Assembly (NCBI GenBank): GCA_032881465.1
Contig: CP126168.1
Location: forward strand, 2,046,001 to 2,110,000
Source: Parvibaculaceae bacterium PLY_AMNH_Bact1
GTDB taxonomy: Bacteria; Pseudomonadota; Alphaproteobacteria; Parvibaculales; Parvibaculaceae
DNA: 64,000 nt
Direction of reading: 5' to 3'
Shown here piece after piece: positions 51,231 through 60,938 of this stretch. Positions within the stretch are counted from its first letter, which is position 1, and each line of letters begins with the position of its first letter. The translations under genes and the position numbers were made by a program. The notes beneath the pieces are model-generated. The model did not search any database. It worked only from the letters and a program-made list of their open reading frames with translations, and was not told the origin of the DNA.

Positions 51231-53195
51231 ATGACCGACAAATCGTACGAAGAAATGGAAGACATTCCAGTCGATCGCTCCATGGGTAAACCCTTGGGAG
51301 CCATCTGGGAAACCCGCCTCAACCGCCGGGGCTTTCTCAAAAGTTCCACAAGCACGCTCGCTGTGGCCGCAACAGGGCTCGCACTTCCCGTTTCCCTTGC
51401 TGCCTGCAGTCAGCAGCTTCCCTCTTTCGACTTTGTAGAGATTGAACATGGCGTCGACGAAACCCACCATGTGGCGGCGGATCATAATGCTGACATCCTT
51501 ATCCGCTGGGGCGACCCCGTCACCTCTGACGCCCCTGTATTTGATCCGGAGAACCAAACTGCAGCAGCCCAGGCAAAACAGTTCGGCTACAATAACGACT
51601 TCATTGGTTTCATCCCGTTGCCCCTCGGCTCTGAACTCAAAGACAATGCCCTACTCTGCGTCAACCATGAGTTCACCAATGACAACCTGATGCACGCCAT
51701 TTTTGACGGGGCAGAAAATCCTCTGGCCGTCTACACACGGGAAATTGCAGAAATCTCTATGGCGGCCCATGGAGGGTCCGTTCTTGAAATCACCCGCGAC
51801 GCTGCTGGCAAATGGCAGGTCGTCGCAGACAGCCCCTTTAATCGTCGGATTACCGCGTCGACCACAGAGATGGAGATATCCGGTCCAGCTGCTGGCCACC
51901 CGCGCCTTCAAACAAATCGCGACCCATCCGGGCACTCTGTAATCGGCACTATGAACAACTGCGCCGGTGGCATCACGCCATGGGGAACCTACCTCATGGC
52001 AGAAGAAAACATTCACGGCTATTTCATGGGCTCGCTCGACGCGCATCCGGAAAAAGCCAACTACAAGCGCATGGGCATCCCAGGACAGTTTTATCCATGG
52101 GGTCTCTACGACGAGCGGTTCAACATCAACAAGGAACCCAATGAGGCAAACCGCTTTGGGTGGATCGTAGAAGTTGATCCCTTTGACCCAACATCCAAAC
52201 CAGTCAAGCGCACAGCGCTTGGACGCTTCAAGCACGAGGGGTGCGAAACAGCACAGTGTCCCCTGGGACGGGTCGTCGTTTATTCAGGTGATGATCAACA
52301 GTTCGAGTATCTCTACCGTTTCGTCAGCGACAATGTCCTCAGCCCCGGCAATCGCGAAGCAAATCTCAATCTGTTGGACAACGGAACGCTCTCTGTTGCC
52401 CGGTTCAACGAAGACGGTACCGGAAGCTGGGAACCGCTGGTTTTTGGACAAAGTCCACTCACGCCAGAAAATGGATTTGAAAGCCAGGCTGACGTTCTCA
52501 TTGAAACACGCCGCGCCGCAGACCTGTTGGGAGCAACTCCGCTTGATCGCCCCGAAGATGTTCAGCCGAATGTAAAGTCTGGCAAAGTGTATGTGGCTCT
52601 CACCAACAATTCAAAACGCACAGAAACACAGACCGACGCCGTCAATCCACGGGGGCCAAATCTCTGGGGCCAGATTGTTGAACTTTCGCCAGAAGCAGAA
52701 AACCACGCCGCCACCAATTTTACCTGGGATATGTTGGCGGTCTGCGGCAACCCAGCCGACGAAGCTATAGACGCAAGATGGAACTCAAAAACGAGCGACA
52801 ATGGCTGGTTTGCCTGCCCCGACAATCTGGCGGTGGATCCTGTTGGCCGTCTTTGGGTCGCAACAGACCAGGGCAAAAACTGGGCAACAACAACAGGTAC
52901 GGCAGACGGCTTATGGGCAATCGACACCGAGGGTGACTTACGTGGTCGGGGAAAGATGTTCTTCCGTGTGCCAATCGGCGCAGAAATGTGTGGCCCGTGT
53001 TTTTCCGATGATGGACAGACACTCTTCGTCGCCGTCCAGCACCCTGCAACCGACGGCACAGAAGCTTTCCCTGGGTTTGAACGGAAATCCACCTATGGTG
53101 ACCCGGCAACCCGCTGGCCGGACTTTGACGCTGCCATGCCGCCCAGACCCTCTGTTGTAGCGATCAGACGGAACTCAGGCGGTTCTGTAGGATAA
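51231..53195 (+). CDS. PhoX-family (DUF839) alkaline phosphatase-like protein
   Basis: The 654-residue product has a twin-arginine signal (LNRRGFLKSS, residues 27-36) and then the PhoX/DUF839 propeller: TIMNNCAGGITPWGTYLMAEEN-type segments, AEENIHGYF, VEVDPFDPTSKP, and LWVATDQGKNW. PhoX enzymes use calcium and iron in the periplasm to release phosphate. The iron-coordinating Cys and Glu are not proven here. I use the ATG at 51231 (GAGGGCC upstream). It is divergent from the carbonic anhydrase gene. Confidence 0.88.
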   Translation: MTDKSYEEMEDIPVDRSMGKPLGAIWETRLNRRGFLKSSTSTLAVAATGLALPVSLAACSQQLPSFDFVEIEHGVDETHHVAADHNADILIRWGDPVTSDAPVFDPENQTAAAQAKQFGYNNDFIGFIPLPLGSELKDNALLCVNHEFTNDNLMHAIFDGAENPLAVYTREIAEISMAAHGGSVLEITRDAAGKWQVVADSPFNRRITASTTEMEISGPAAGHPRLQTNRDPSGHSVIGTMNNCAGGITPWGTYLMAEENIHGYFMGSLDAHPEKANYKRMGIPGQFYPWGLYDERFNINKEPNEANRFGWIVEVDPFDPTSKPVKRTALGRFKHEGCETAQCPLGRVVVYSGDDQQFEYLYRFVSDNVLSPGNREANLNLLDNGTLSVARFNEDGTGSWEPLVFGQSPLTPENGFESQADVLIETRRAADLLGATPLDRPEDVQPNVKSGKVYVALTNNSKRTETQTDAVNPRGPNLWGQIVELSPEAENHAATNFTWDMLAVCGNPADEAIDARWNSKTSDNGWFACPDNLAVDPVGRLWVATDQGKNWATTTGTADGLWAIDTEGDLRGRGKMFFRVPIGAEMCGPCFSDDGQTLFVAVQHPATDGTEAFPGFERKSTYGDPATRWPDFDAAMPPRPSVVAIRRNSGGSVG

Positions 53196-53314
53196 ACTGG
53201 CCGCTGATTAACCACGCGACTTGGCAAAAAGGCCAGCCTGTCGCACTCTAGACATGCAAACCGGCCAGCCTTTGTAGGGACGGTTGCCGCAGGGGTGCGG
53301 AATGGGGTTTTGAT

Positions 53315-54373
53315 ATGCGTCTTTTCAACTTTCTCTTTGTCGTTCTTGTGGCATTGCCGATGGCCTTTGCCCTCGCCTTTGAAGCGGGCCTCCTCGATGA
53401 TTATGTCGATGAAAATCTCATCCCTGCTGAGCCCTTCATCCGCGCCGAAATAAAAGCGACGGTGCCGCCAGAAGAGCTGGATCTCGCCGTGAATGATGCA
53501 CTCGACACGGGCGAGTATGAAGATGCGCTCATGTATGCCGAAATAGCGGAATATGCAGGCATTGCCCTCGCACCAGAGACAACCAAACGCCTGGAAGACG
53601 CAGGAACACTGCTCCTTCGTGTGACCCGAGACACAGGCTCCTTCTTTGAGGGGTTCCTCACAGGGGAAGGCAGCGACACGGCTGGCTTTGTTGGCGCCAT
53701 TACATCTGACCTAACAGTTGTGGGGGATGTGCGGGACATTGGGCGCGAAGGCTCAAAGCTTGTTGCCGGCGAGGATTATTCCCAACTCATTTTGGGGCTT
53801 TCAGTCGTCGGCGTGGCCGCTACCGGCGCAACTGTCGCGACGGGCGGCGGCGCCCTGCCCGTCAAAGTGGGCGTGTCATTGATGAAAGTCGCCAAAAAGA
53901 CAGGTGCACTAACGGCTGCCTTTGCCCGACAGCTAGGTGATCTGATGCGCAAAGCCATCGACTTCCCGGGTCTTCGCCGCACTCTCTCAAATGTAAGCCT
54001 CGCCGATAGCACGGCCACGCGGCGCGCCGTCACCAATTATGCGAGCGGCGTAAACCTCAAACCCCTGACTCCGGTGTTGGATGACATGGCAGCCCTTCAG
54101 CGCAACACAGGACCAGCAGAAAGTGTGCGCCTCCTGTCGCGCGTTGAAGATACAAACGATCTACGTCGGATTACGGAGATGAGCGGAACACTGGGTGTGA
54201 AGACACGAGGCGTTATGGCTCTCACCGGCAAAACCAGCCTCCGCGCCTTTAAGACCTTCGCCAACATGATGCGCTGGCTGCTGGAATGGGTCTGGGCCAT
54301 CGCTGCAGGCATTGCGACCCTGATCTTTGGCGCAGGGTCCAGGCGCGTCGTGCGGCGGGTCCGCCGAGCCTAA
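53315..54373 (+). CDS. Membrane protein of unknown function
   Basis: The 352-residue product has an N-terminal hydrophobic segment (residues 1-21). A central hydrophobic region follows (LILGLSVVGVAATGATVATG, near 160-180), and a final membrane helix (WLLEWVWAIAAGIATLIFG) ends in a strongly basic tail. Between them lie acidic and helical domains. I recognise no family. A strong terminator follows directly, so it is a single-gene unit. Confidence 0.6.
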   Translation: MRLFNFLFVVLVALPMAFALAFEAGLLDDYVDENLIPAEPFIRAEIKATVPPEELDLAVNDALDTGEYEDALMYAEIAEYAGIALAPETTKRLEDAGTLLLRVTRDTGSFFEGFLTGEGSDTAGFVGAITSDLTVVGDVRDIGREGSKLVAGEDYSQLILGLSVVGVAATGATVATGGGALPVKVGVSLMKVAKKTGALTAAFARQLGDLMRKAIDFPGLRRTLSNVSLADSTATRRAVTNYASGVNLKPLTPVLDDMAALQRNTGPAESVRLLSRVEDTNDLRRITEMSGTLGVKTRGVMALTGKTSLRAFKTFANMMRWLLEWVWAIAAGIATLIFGAGSRRVVRRVRRA

Positions 54374-54375
54374 AA

Positions 54376-54407
54376 AAACCCGCCCTGCTTGTATGCAGAG
54401 CGGGTTT
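54376..54407. terminator. Bidirectional-type terminator hairpin
   Basis: AAACCCGC (54376-54383) pairs with GCGGGTTT (54400-54407), with CTGC and GCAG pairing inside around TTGTAT. A runs on the left and T on the right suit both strands. It ends the gene at 53315-54373. Confidence 0.85.
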
Positions 54408-54491
54408 CGTTGGTTTGGGACCTTCTTTCGTTACCGAAAGCGCTCAACCGGATCAAATGACCGCGGGAACTGTCCCGATTTCTTTAAAGGT

Positions 54492-54782
54492 TCAAGCGAA
54501 AGTCAGAGCCTGAGCAACAACCAGCGTGCTCAATCCAACGACCACCAGACCTGACAGATAGCCGACTGACGAGCTGTGGCTAGCCGGTTTGGTGAAAATA
54601 GACGCAAAAGCCTGCCCGAGTGGCTGGTTTTCGCGCGCCAGCAACTGATTGCCTGTGTAAATCGCCAGAACGGTGAAGGCGATGAAGAACGCGTCGCGAG
54701 GAGCGACATAACCGACTTCAAAAGCAACGGTCGAGAGGACCACGACTGAGACGGCAACAATATTCCAAATGAGAGAGCGCAT
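54492..54782 (-). CDS. Small membrane protein (96 aa), unknown
   Basis: The product has about three hydrophobic segments, beginning WNIVAVSVVVLSTVAFEVGY, then FIAFTVLAIYTGNQLL and GYLSGLVVVGLSTLVV. I use the ATG at 54782 (AGGAGTGACCCC upstream). No family is recognised. It is probably independent of the two-gene unit upstream on the same strand. Confidence 0.55.
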   Translation of the reverse strand: MRSLIWNIVAVSVVVLSTVAFEVGYVAPRDAFFIAFTVLAIYTGNQLLARENQPLGQAFASIFTKPASHSSSVGYLSGLVVVGLSTLVVAQALTFA

Positions 54783-54930
54783 TGGGGGGTCACTCCTGTT
54801 TACTTCGCGGTGCAACAAAAGGGGTTTGCATTGCACAGAAGAGTAAATAGGTACCAACTGACAAATAGTCAAGTATTGAAGGCAAATTTTGCGCTGAGAA
54901 TTTTTATTAGACTTTACAAGGGGTTAATGA

Positions 54931-55230
54931 TCATACCAGCAACAAACTAATAACAAAAAGCCCAACCAGGAAGCTCCATAACCCCGCCATGAGGGAACTG
55001 ACGACCAGCCAGCCAGGAGGCCGGTTTTCAATCACCTGCGCTCTCAGCGCATTGCGCATAATCACGCTTGGTCCAGCGAGCATCAGGGTCAACACGCCAC
55101 CAATGAGGCCAGCGGTTGTTTCCTGCCACATCTGAAAGCTGGGCGGTTTGTTGGTTATCAGCCGGTAGAGGCTGGACACGAGGCCCGCCGTCACAACGCC
55201 TGTCACTAAGCTCCAAAAGAAAGCAGTCAT
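54931..55230 (-). CDS. Small membrane protein (99 aa), unknown
   Basis: The product opens MTAFFWSLVTGVVTAGLVSS, with three hydrophobic segments (residues 4-20, 38-55, 75-97) and a polar loop between the first two. No family is recognised. Its ATG overlaps the TAA stop of the upstream gene (TAATG), so the two are coupled. Confidence 0.6.
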   Translation of the reverse strand: MTAFFWSLVTGVVTAGLVSSLYRLITNKPPSFQMWQETTAGLIGGVLTLMLAGPSVIMRNALRAQVIENRPPGWLVVSSLMAGLWSFLVGLFVISLLLV

Positions 55231-55517
55231 TATTGCTCAAACCCTATCCCTGAGCGCAACCCCACTTCCATCACGGAAACTGCACTATTTTGAACTTCAT
55301 TATCAACAAACAGATCTGTGCCCGCTACCACCCGATGCCCAGCCGCCACAGCGTGAAAAGCCGACAACTGGGGCCCAGGAGCGATATGCTCAACCAACAC
55401 TTCTCGTGATTGAGGGACATTTTCTCCCTGCACGATCAGGGTCACCGCATCAATGGGACCACCTGCATAGAGGACAACCCCCAATAGAGTGAGCATTTTG
55501 GCAACGAAAGCAGTCAT
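55230..55517 (-). CDS. Small exported or membrane protein (95 aa), unknown
   Basis: The product starts MTAFVAKMLTLLGVVLYAGG, a hydrophobic anchor or signal region. A polar region of about 70 residues follows with beta-rich character (GHRVVAGTDLFVDNEVQ). No family is recognised. It overlaps the next gene by one base through TAATG. Both genes begin with codons for MTAF. I use the ATG at 55517. Confidence 0.55.
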   Translation of the reverse strand: MTAFVAKMLTLLGVVLYAGGPIDAVTLIVQGENVPQSREVLVEHIAPGPQLSAFHAVAAGHRVVAGTDLFVDNEVQNSAVSVMEVGLRSGIGFEQ

Positions 55518-55758
55518 CGACGTAAGTATCCCTAAACAGCAGACAATCCTTGTGACTCGCAAGGTCGCAAACGTCGTACCAGAGGCCCTTTCCGAAGAAA
55601 GCCTTTGGAAACCTTAGAAAAATCAAAAGGTTGGCTGAAATGCTAGGAGCGGTATGCTGGGTGAAAGGACATCAACGTTTCAAACCGGCTTTCCGAGCAT
55701 GTCCATAGTGTCCCAAAACAGGCCACCCGCCGCCGCAACCTAATTAAGATTAGAGAAC

Positions 55759-56514
55759 ATGAGCAACGGATCAGACCAATACGTAAAGGAGCGGCCTGCC
55801 TGGCTAATCCCGGCCACAGTCGCATTGGGTGTCACCCTCTTCTCTGCTCTGTTCGGATATTATTATTTCGGCCCAACGCCCTCAGAAATTTTAGGGCTCG
55901 ACCCGCGCGCGAGTGACAGCAGCGAAAAGGTCGACATGATGATCGGCGACGAGCGCTTTCTTATCCCGGCAAACTTCACCCGCTATCCCCTGCAACGCGT
56001 CGGTGGCACGCAGGATGAGATAGATCTGCACGCACTCCTACCGGAGCTGGCACCCTATACCGCGAACCGCCAGGCGGCATTCGAAAACAACACGCCAGAC
56101 GCCATCGTGGTCCACATCAAAATTCACCTCGCACAGGGCCTCATGCCCGCCGCCAGACGATTGGACGATATCTACGCCAGGCATCTTCTCAGCCGCACGC
56201 CTGACAGCGGCGGTGCCGGACTTGACCTCTACAGGTTCGCCGAAGGGACAGGCTACAAGGATCAGGAACTCTACGTTGCGGAGCAATCAAATGAGCAACC
56301 ACTTTTGCTCCTGTGTTTCAAATACTCTGATGTAATCTTCAGCCCGAATTGCACACGCACTTTTCATCTGACCGATACCGTCGCAATCACCTATCGCTAC
56401 AAGCGTGCGCAGCTAGAGAACTGGCAGTCCGCAGACCAAGCAATCATCGCGCTCGTTCGGAGCTTCATCACAGAGCCCCTGCCTGAGAGCGACGCAGCAG
56501 AAGAAGCCCCATAA
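55759..56514 (+). CDS. Membrane-anchored hypothetical protein
   Basis: The 251-residue product has a single N-terminal anchor (residues 15-37, PATVALGVTLFSALFGYYYF). A periplasmic domain with two Cys (LLLLCFKYSDVIFSPNCTR) follows, ending in an acidic tail. No family is recognised. The gene stands alone, convergent with the RND exporter 17 bases away. Confidence 0.6.
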   Translation: MSNGSDQYVKERPAWLIPATVALGVTLFSALFGYYYFGPTPSEILGLDPRASDSSEKVDMMIGDERFLIPANFTRYPLQRVGGTQDEIDLHALLPELAPYTANRQAAFENNTPDAIVVHIKIHLAQGLMPAARRLDDIYARHLLSRTPDSGGAGLDLYRFAEGTGYKDQELYVAEQSNEQPLLLLCFKYSDVIFSPNCTRTFHLTDTVAITYRYKRAQLENWQSADQAIIALVRSFITEPLPESDAAEEAP

Positions 56515-56531
56515 GCGAGGTGCAATGAGAG

Positions 56532-58886
56532 TTAAGCCTCTGCGGTTTCCGGACGGCTCTTGCTGTATTTCGGGAACCGTCGGTGCAAAACAGCAGCAAG
56601 TGCTGGAAGACCAGTAACCGCCCCGATCATGTTCGCGAAGAACATGAAACTCAATAACAGCCCCATATCAGCCTGGAACTTCAATTCAGAGAAGACCCAG
56701 CTTGCTACGCCCAGTGAAAGTGTCAGGCCTGTAAAGATCACCGCCATGCCTGTCTCTTGCATCGCAAGGGTGAACGCGCTGACGATTTCTTCTCCTGCTT
56801 CCAGATGGAACTGCAGTCGCGTGTAGATATAGAACGCATAGTCCACACCGATCCCAACTGCGAGCACCAGAACCGGCAGCGTCGATACTTTGAGACCGAT
56901 CTCCAACCAACTCATCAGCCAATAACCCATGAAGGTCGCGACCAGCAGCGGCGCGCAGCAACAAATGATTGCGCGCCAGTCACGATAGGCGACCAGAACC
57001 AGAAAGATGATAACGCCAAAGACGTAGAACAGAATTGGAAGCTCGGAGGCTTCAATCACGTCGTTTGTCGCAGCGATGAGCCCCACATTGCCTGACGCAA
57101 GTCGGAAAGTGTGCTCTGGATATTGGGGGCCGTTCTCCGCAATCCATTCATCGGCCGCACCGATCAGGCGATTGATGGTCTCCGCCTTGTGGTCCTCGGT
57201 GAAAACAACAACGCTCAGGAAGTTACAGTTGCGGTCGGTGAGGCCGGAACTCGGTCCAAAACTGTTGGTGGTCAGAACCAGCGTGTATCGATTGCGCGGC
57301 AACTCGCGGAACTTAGGATTGCCCTCCATCCAGACGCTATAAACGGTCTTGGCAGCCTCCGGCAGCGACACAACCGATCTCACACCTTCAACATTCATCA
57401 GATGGTAACCGAATTTTTCGACAGGCTTCATCAGCTCCCAGCTAATGCAGGAATTCTCTGGTGTTTCTACAAGCGCAACGAAGGCATCCAGGTTCACGTC
57501 AAAGTTTTGAACGATGTAGCGCGAATCGACATTGAAGCGGGCATCTTCGCGAAGCTCTGCTGCACCGGCATGCACATCCCCAATATTACGATCCCGGCTC
57601 TGGTAGACAGCAACAACAAATAGCGAGCCAATCACAACGAGAGTGATCGCTGCTGGCGTAGGACGCGTAATTTGCGCGACACGGGCCATAAGGCGGACGC
57701 GGCGCTCGCGAAGTTGCGACGCCTTCTCGACATACCCCTTGGGAACCGAGAAATACGCCGCTGCCAAAGGCAACATGATCAGATTGGAGACAATCTTCAG
57801 CGCAACACCGATCGAGGCAACAATTGCCATCTCCTGGATCATCGGCACCGGTATGAGAAAAAGCGTCGCGAAGCCAGCCAGGTCGGTCACCAGCGCCATC
57901 GAGCCTGGAACGAGCAAGCGCGAAAAGGTGGCTCTTGCCGCTGTATCTGCATTCGCGCCGGCAACGACCTGCGCTGAAATCAGATTGATCTGCTGAATGC
58001 CATGGCTCACACCAATGGCATAGACAAGGAATGGCACCAGGATCGCCAATGGATCGAGCCCGTATCCCAGAAGATCCAAAATACCGAATTGCCAGACCAC
58101 AGAGATCAGCGACGAGCCAACCGCGAGCGATGTCAGAACGACGGACCGGCAATAGATGAACACCGCTGCCGTTGTTAGGAAAAAGGAGATCACGAAGAAG
58201 AAGACAACCCCGCCTGCCCCATCAGCAATGTCGCCAATCATTTTGGCAAAGCCGATGATGCGGATATTAATGTCCTCACTTTCATATTTATCGCGAATGT
58301 CAGTCTCAATCCGCTGCGCGAAATCGATATAATCGAGCTGCTCGCGCGTAATCGGATGAATTTCCTGAAGTTCAAAACGGATCAGTGCTGCAGAACTATC
58401 GTTGGAGAAGAGCGTACCCTTAAATCCCCAACGGTCTGCGTCTTCCTGGATTTCCTCAATTGCCTCCTGATCAATATTCGTGCGGGTGACGTTTGATGGG
58501 ATCAGGTTATAGGCGAGAAAACCTTCCTCGGTGATCTGAAACACCCGCGTATTCGGTGTCCACATGGACTTGACCGAGCCGCGAAACACACCGGGTAAGA
58601 AGAAAATGTCGTCAGTGACATCGTAGAGCACCTTCATGAATTCGGGTGTCCAGATGTTGCCATTCTTCGCCTCAACGGCAACCATGAGGGCATTGCCGCC
58701 CGGAAGCTTTTCCCGATACTCTAAAAACGTCTCAATATACGGGTGATCTGTAGGGAGTTGCTTGAGGTAGCCAGCATCAGGTCGTAGCTGGATAGCTTGG
58801 TAACCCATCCAGATAGTGAAAACGCCGAGCGCGACCAAAACGATCGCCTTCAGACGAAATAATATGTTTTCAAGCAACTTGACCAT
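56532..58886 (-). CDS. RND/MMPL family exporter
   Basis: The 784-residue protein has twelve hydrophobic helices in two halves, each with a long periplasmic loop. The first loop opens with a segment around QLPTDHPYIETFLEYREKL, and the second half has GIGVDYAFYIYTRLQFHLEAG. This matches RND/MMPL transporters related to HpnN and bacterial sterol/lipid exporters. It is a likely lipid or hydrophobic-solute exporter using proton flow. I use the ATG at 58886 (GAGAGGG upstream). DUF3126 lies upstream on the same strand. Confidence 0.9.
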   Translation of the reverse strand: MVKLLENILFRLKAIVLVALGVFTIWMGYQAIQLRPDAGYLKQLPTDHPYIETFLEYREKLPGGNALMVAVEAKNGNIWTPEFMKVLYDVTDDIFFLPGVFRGSVKSMWTPNTRVFQITEEGFLAYNLIPSNVTRTNIDQEAIEEIQEDADRWGFKGTLFSNDSSAALIRFELQEIHPITREQLDYIDFAQRIETDIRDKYESEDINIRIIGFAKMIGDIADGAGGVVFFFVISFFLTTAAVFIYCRSVVLTSLAVGSSLISVVWQFGILDLLGYGLDPLAILVPFLVYAIGVSHGIQQINLISAQVVAGANADTAARATFSRLLVPGSMALVTDLAGFATLFLIPVPMIQEMAIVASIGVALKIVSNLIMLPLAAAYFSVPKGYVEKASQLRERRVRLMARVAQITRPTPAAITLVVIGSLFVVAVYQSRDRNIGDVHAGAAELREDARFNVDSRYIVQNFDVNLDAFVALVETPENSCISWELMKPVEKFGYHLMNVEGVRSVVSLPEAAKTVYSVWMEGNPKFRELPRNRYTLVLTTNSFGPSSGLTDRNCNFLSVVVFTEDHKAETINRLIGAADEWIAENGPQYPEHTFRLASGNVGLIAATNDVIEASELPILFYVFGVIIFLVLVAYRDWRAIICCCAPLLVATFMGYWLMSWLEIGLKVSTLPVLVLAVGIGVDYAFYIYTRLQFHLEAGEEIVSAFTLAMQETGMAVIFTGLTLSLGVASWVFSELKFQADMGLLLSFMFFANMIGAVTGLPALAAVLHRRFPKYSKSRPETAEA

Positions 58887-58924
58887 CTTATCCCTCTCCC
58901 GCGGCATGCCCCACATTACCGCCC

Positions 58925-58940
58925 ACGGTCTTACGACCGT
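58925..58940. other. Small hairpin between the DUF3126 and RND genes
   Basis: ACGGTC (58925-58930) pairs with GACCGT (58935-58940) around TTAC. No T run follows, so attenuation is uncertain. Confidence 0.25.
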
Positions 58941-58991
58941 CTAAACATGCCACAGGCGGGTAAACGAAACCCGATCAAGCGCCAGGTCCAA

Positions 58992-59207
58992 TCAATCCTC
59001 AGGTAAGTCAATATCGAGGATGGCCATGTTGAAGGCGTAAGACACTTCACCTTCATCCTCGTCCTTGAATAAGACGCCGATGAACTCTTCACCGATGCTT
59101 ACTTCGGCTGAATCATCCTTATTGGGGCGACCCTGAACGACAATCGTGTCGAGCCGGAAGAGCTTACGAAAGTATGATTCCAACCGATTGATTTCCGATT
59201 TGTCCAC
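58992..59207 (-). CDS. DUF3126 family protein
   Basis: The 71-residue product matches the short DUF3126 family common in Rhizobiales: KSEINRLESYFRKLF, NKDDSAEVSIGEEFIGVLF and SYAFNMAILDIDLPED. Function is unknown. I use the GTG at 59207, preceded by GGAG, because family similarity begins there; the open frame extends further upstream without similarity. It precedes the RND exporter on the same strand. Confidence 0.9.
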   Translation of the reverse strand: MDKSEINRLESYFRKLFRLDTIVVQGRPNKDDSAEVSIGEEFIGVLFKDEDEGEVSYAFNMAILDIDLPED

Positions 59208-59468
59208 GAGGAGTGCTCCGCATTCGATAAATGAGTTAGGGAAGTTACTGACCCGTTTTGTAGCGGTTCGCCCCCATCGGCGCAAATCACCTTGTTTCGT
59301 TATCTCTCAGAACCAAAATGAATGATCGCAGCCCACCTTCCCCTGCGGCGGATCGTCCGATTGCTGCGGAGATACAGCCTGTGAAAGGATAGGTAACGCA
59401 AAAAGTGGGCCTCCAGGCAGTGCCAGAAGAGGCCCAAAATGCTCAACGAAGTGATCGGGAGGATCAGG

Positions 59469-60005
59469 ATGGAGCATAGATATACAACGAAATGGCTCGC
59501 CGTGGCGGCTGCATTGATCACGGTGGGAGCCTTGGCTGCCCTCGCCCGTGCCGCTGAGCCTGAAATCGGGCTCTCTGACGCCTGGGCGCGGCCCACCTTG
59601 GGTGCGGGACGGACCACTGCAGCCTACGTCACCATCACAAATTTGGGTTCAAACGCTGACAGGTTGACCGCCGTAGACACACCGGGAGCTGGATCCGTTG
59701 AAATCCACACCGCTGGCATGGAAAATGGTGTCATGCGGATGCGCCGTCTGGAAGGTCTCGACATTCCTGCGGGTGAAACAGTCGCCATGGCACCAGGCGG
59801 CTTCCACATTATGATCATAGACGTGGAGGAGCCCGTTCAGGTTGGATCCACCGTGCCCCTGACCCTCACATTCGAGACATCCGGGAACGTCACCATAGAC
59901 GCATCCGTTTCCATGGCAGCACCAACATCATCCGACGCAGCCCCAGTTGAGAACATGGGGGAGAGCATGGGTGACCATCAGGGCATGATGCATGATGGTC
60001 ACTAA
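59469..60005 (+). CDS. PCu(A)C copper chaperone
   Basis: The 178-residue product has a signal peptide (LAVAAALITVGALAALARA) and the PCuAC domain with the copper site IHTAGMENGVMRM followed by GFHIMIID, giving the H-x..M-x..M...H-x-M pattern of Cu(I) binding. A C-terminal Met/His-rich tail (MGDHQGMMHDGH) may bind extra copper. It delivers copper to cytochrome oxidase Cu(A) or other periplasmic proteins. I use the ATG at 59469, which has GGGAGGA upstream. Confidence 0.93.
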   Translation: MEHRYTTKWLAVAAALITVGALAALARAAEPEIGLSDAWARPTLGAGRTTAAYVTITNLGSNADRLTAVDTPGAGSVEIHTAGMENGVMRMRRLEGLDIPAGETVAMAPGGFHIMIIDVEEPVQVGSTVPLTLTFETSGNVTIDASVSMAAPTSSDAAPVENMGESMGDHQGMMHDGH

Positions 60006-60014
60006 GGCAGTCAC

Positions 60015-60806
60015 TTACCGAGCCGTATAGCCCCCATCAACGACCATTTCTGATCCAGTCATAAAGGACGACTCGTCTGACGCAAGAAACAGAATTGCGT
60101 TGGCAATTTCCTTCGGAAAGCCCAACCGTCCGATGGGATGAAGCATGGTGAGAAGCTCAATCGCTTCATTTGCGCTACCCATACGCCCCGCGATAACGCC
60201 TTCTTCCACCACATTGCGCACAAGCGGCGTGTCAATAAACCCTGGGTGTACGGAATTCACCCGAATGCCATACCCCGCGTCGGCGCACTCAAGCGCCGCC
60301 ACTTTCGTCAGCAAGCGCACGCCCCCTTTTGCAGCATTGTAGTCAGCCGCATTGGATGTTCCGACTAATCCCATGATGGATGAGATATTGATGATCGATC
60401 CGCCGCCTGATTGTTTCATCGCGCGGATACCGTGTTTGCACCCCAGAAAGACGCTATCGAGGTCAATCGCAATCGTGTTGCGCCAGGCGTCGAGCTCAAG
60501 GTCTTCAATCGGTGCCCCGGGAGGGGCAATACCGGCATTGTTCACAAGAATATCCAGCTGACCGAAACTATCGACAGCATGAGCAGCGACTTTCTCCCAC
60601 TCATCCTCACTGGTCACATTGTGCGCCATGAAGGTGGCCTTGCCACCGGTATTCTGAATAGCATCTGCAACCGCTTCACCGGCCGACACATCAATATCCG
60701 TACAGACAACGGACGCACCCTCCTCCGCGAGCAATCCAGACGCTGCGGCGCCAATGCCTTTTGCAGCCCCCGTTACGATCGCAACCTTCCCATCAAGTCG
60801 TCCCAT
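60015..60806 (-). CDS. SDR family oxidoreductase
   Basis: The 263-residue product has the classical short-chain dehydrogenase layout: VTGAAKGIGAAAS cofactor motif (residues 11-23), D38 suggesting NAD preference (CTDIDVS), ILVNNAGIAPPG, the Ser-Tyr-Lys active site in ISSIMG and YNAAKGG, and the C-terminal SSFMTGSEMVVDGGYTAR. It oxidises or reduces a hydroxy/keto group on an unknown substrate. It is convergent with the PCuAC gene, stops 9 bases apart. Confidence 0.93.
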   Translation of the reverse strand: MGRLDGKVAIVTGAAKGIGAAASGLLAEEGASVVCTDIDVSAGEAVADAIQNTGGKATFMAHNVTSEDEWEKVAAHAVDSFGQLDILVNNAGIAPPGAPIEDLELDAWRNTIAIDLDSVFLGCKHGIRAMKQSGGGSIINISSIMGLVGTSNAADYNAAKGGVRLLTKVAALECADAGYGIRVNSVHPGFIDTPLVRNVVEEGVIAGRMGSANEAIELLTMLHPIGRLGFPKEIANAILFLASDESSFMTGSEMVVDGGYTAR

Positions 60807-60938
60807 ATCTCATCTCCCTGTTTTTATTTGTGCACATAGTGGAAGAAGGAGCACATCCTTAACAAGGCCAAAAGCGCTTTCGATTGTGCGGCCGCGCTGA
60901 TATGACGACAACAGCAACCAACTTGGAGGGTACTAGGA

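Noticed and set aside
58925-58940. A terminator between the DUF3126 and RND genes
   Set aside because: The six-base hairpin has no T run on either side, so it is kept only as a low-confidence feature.
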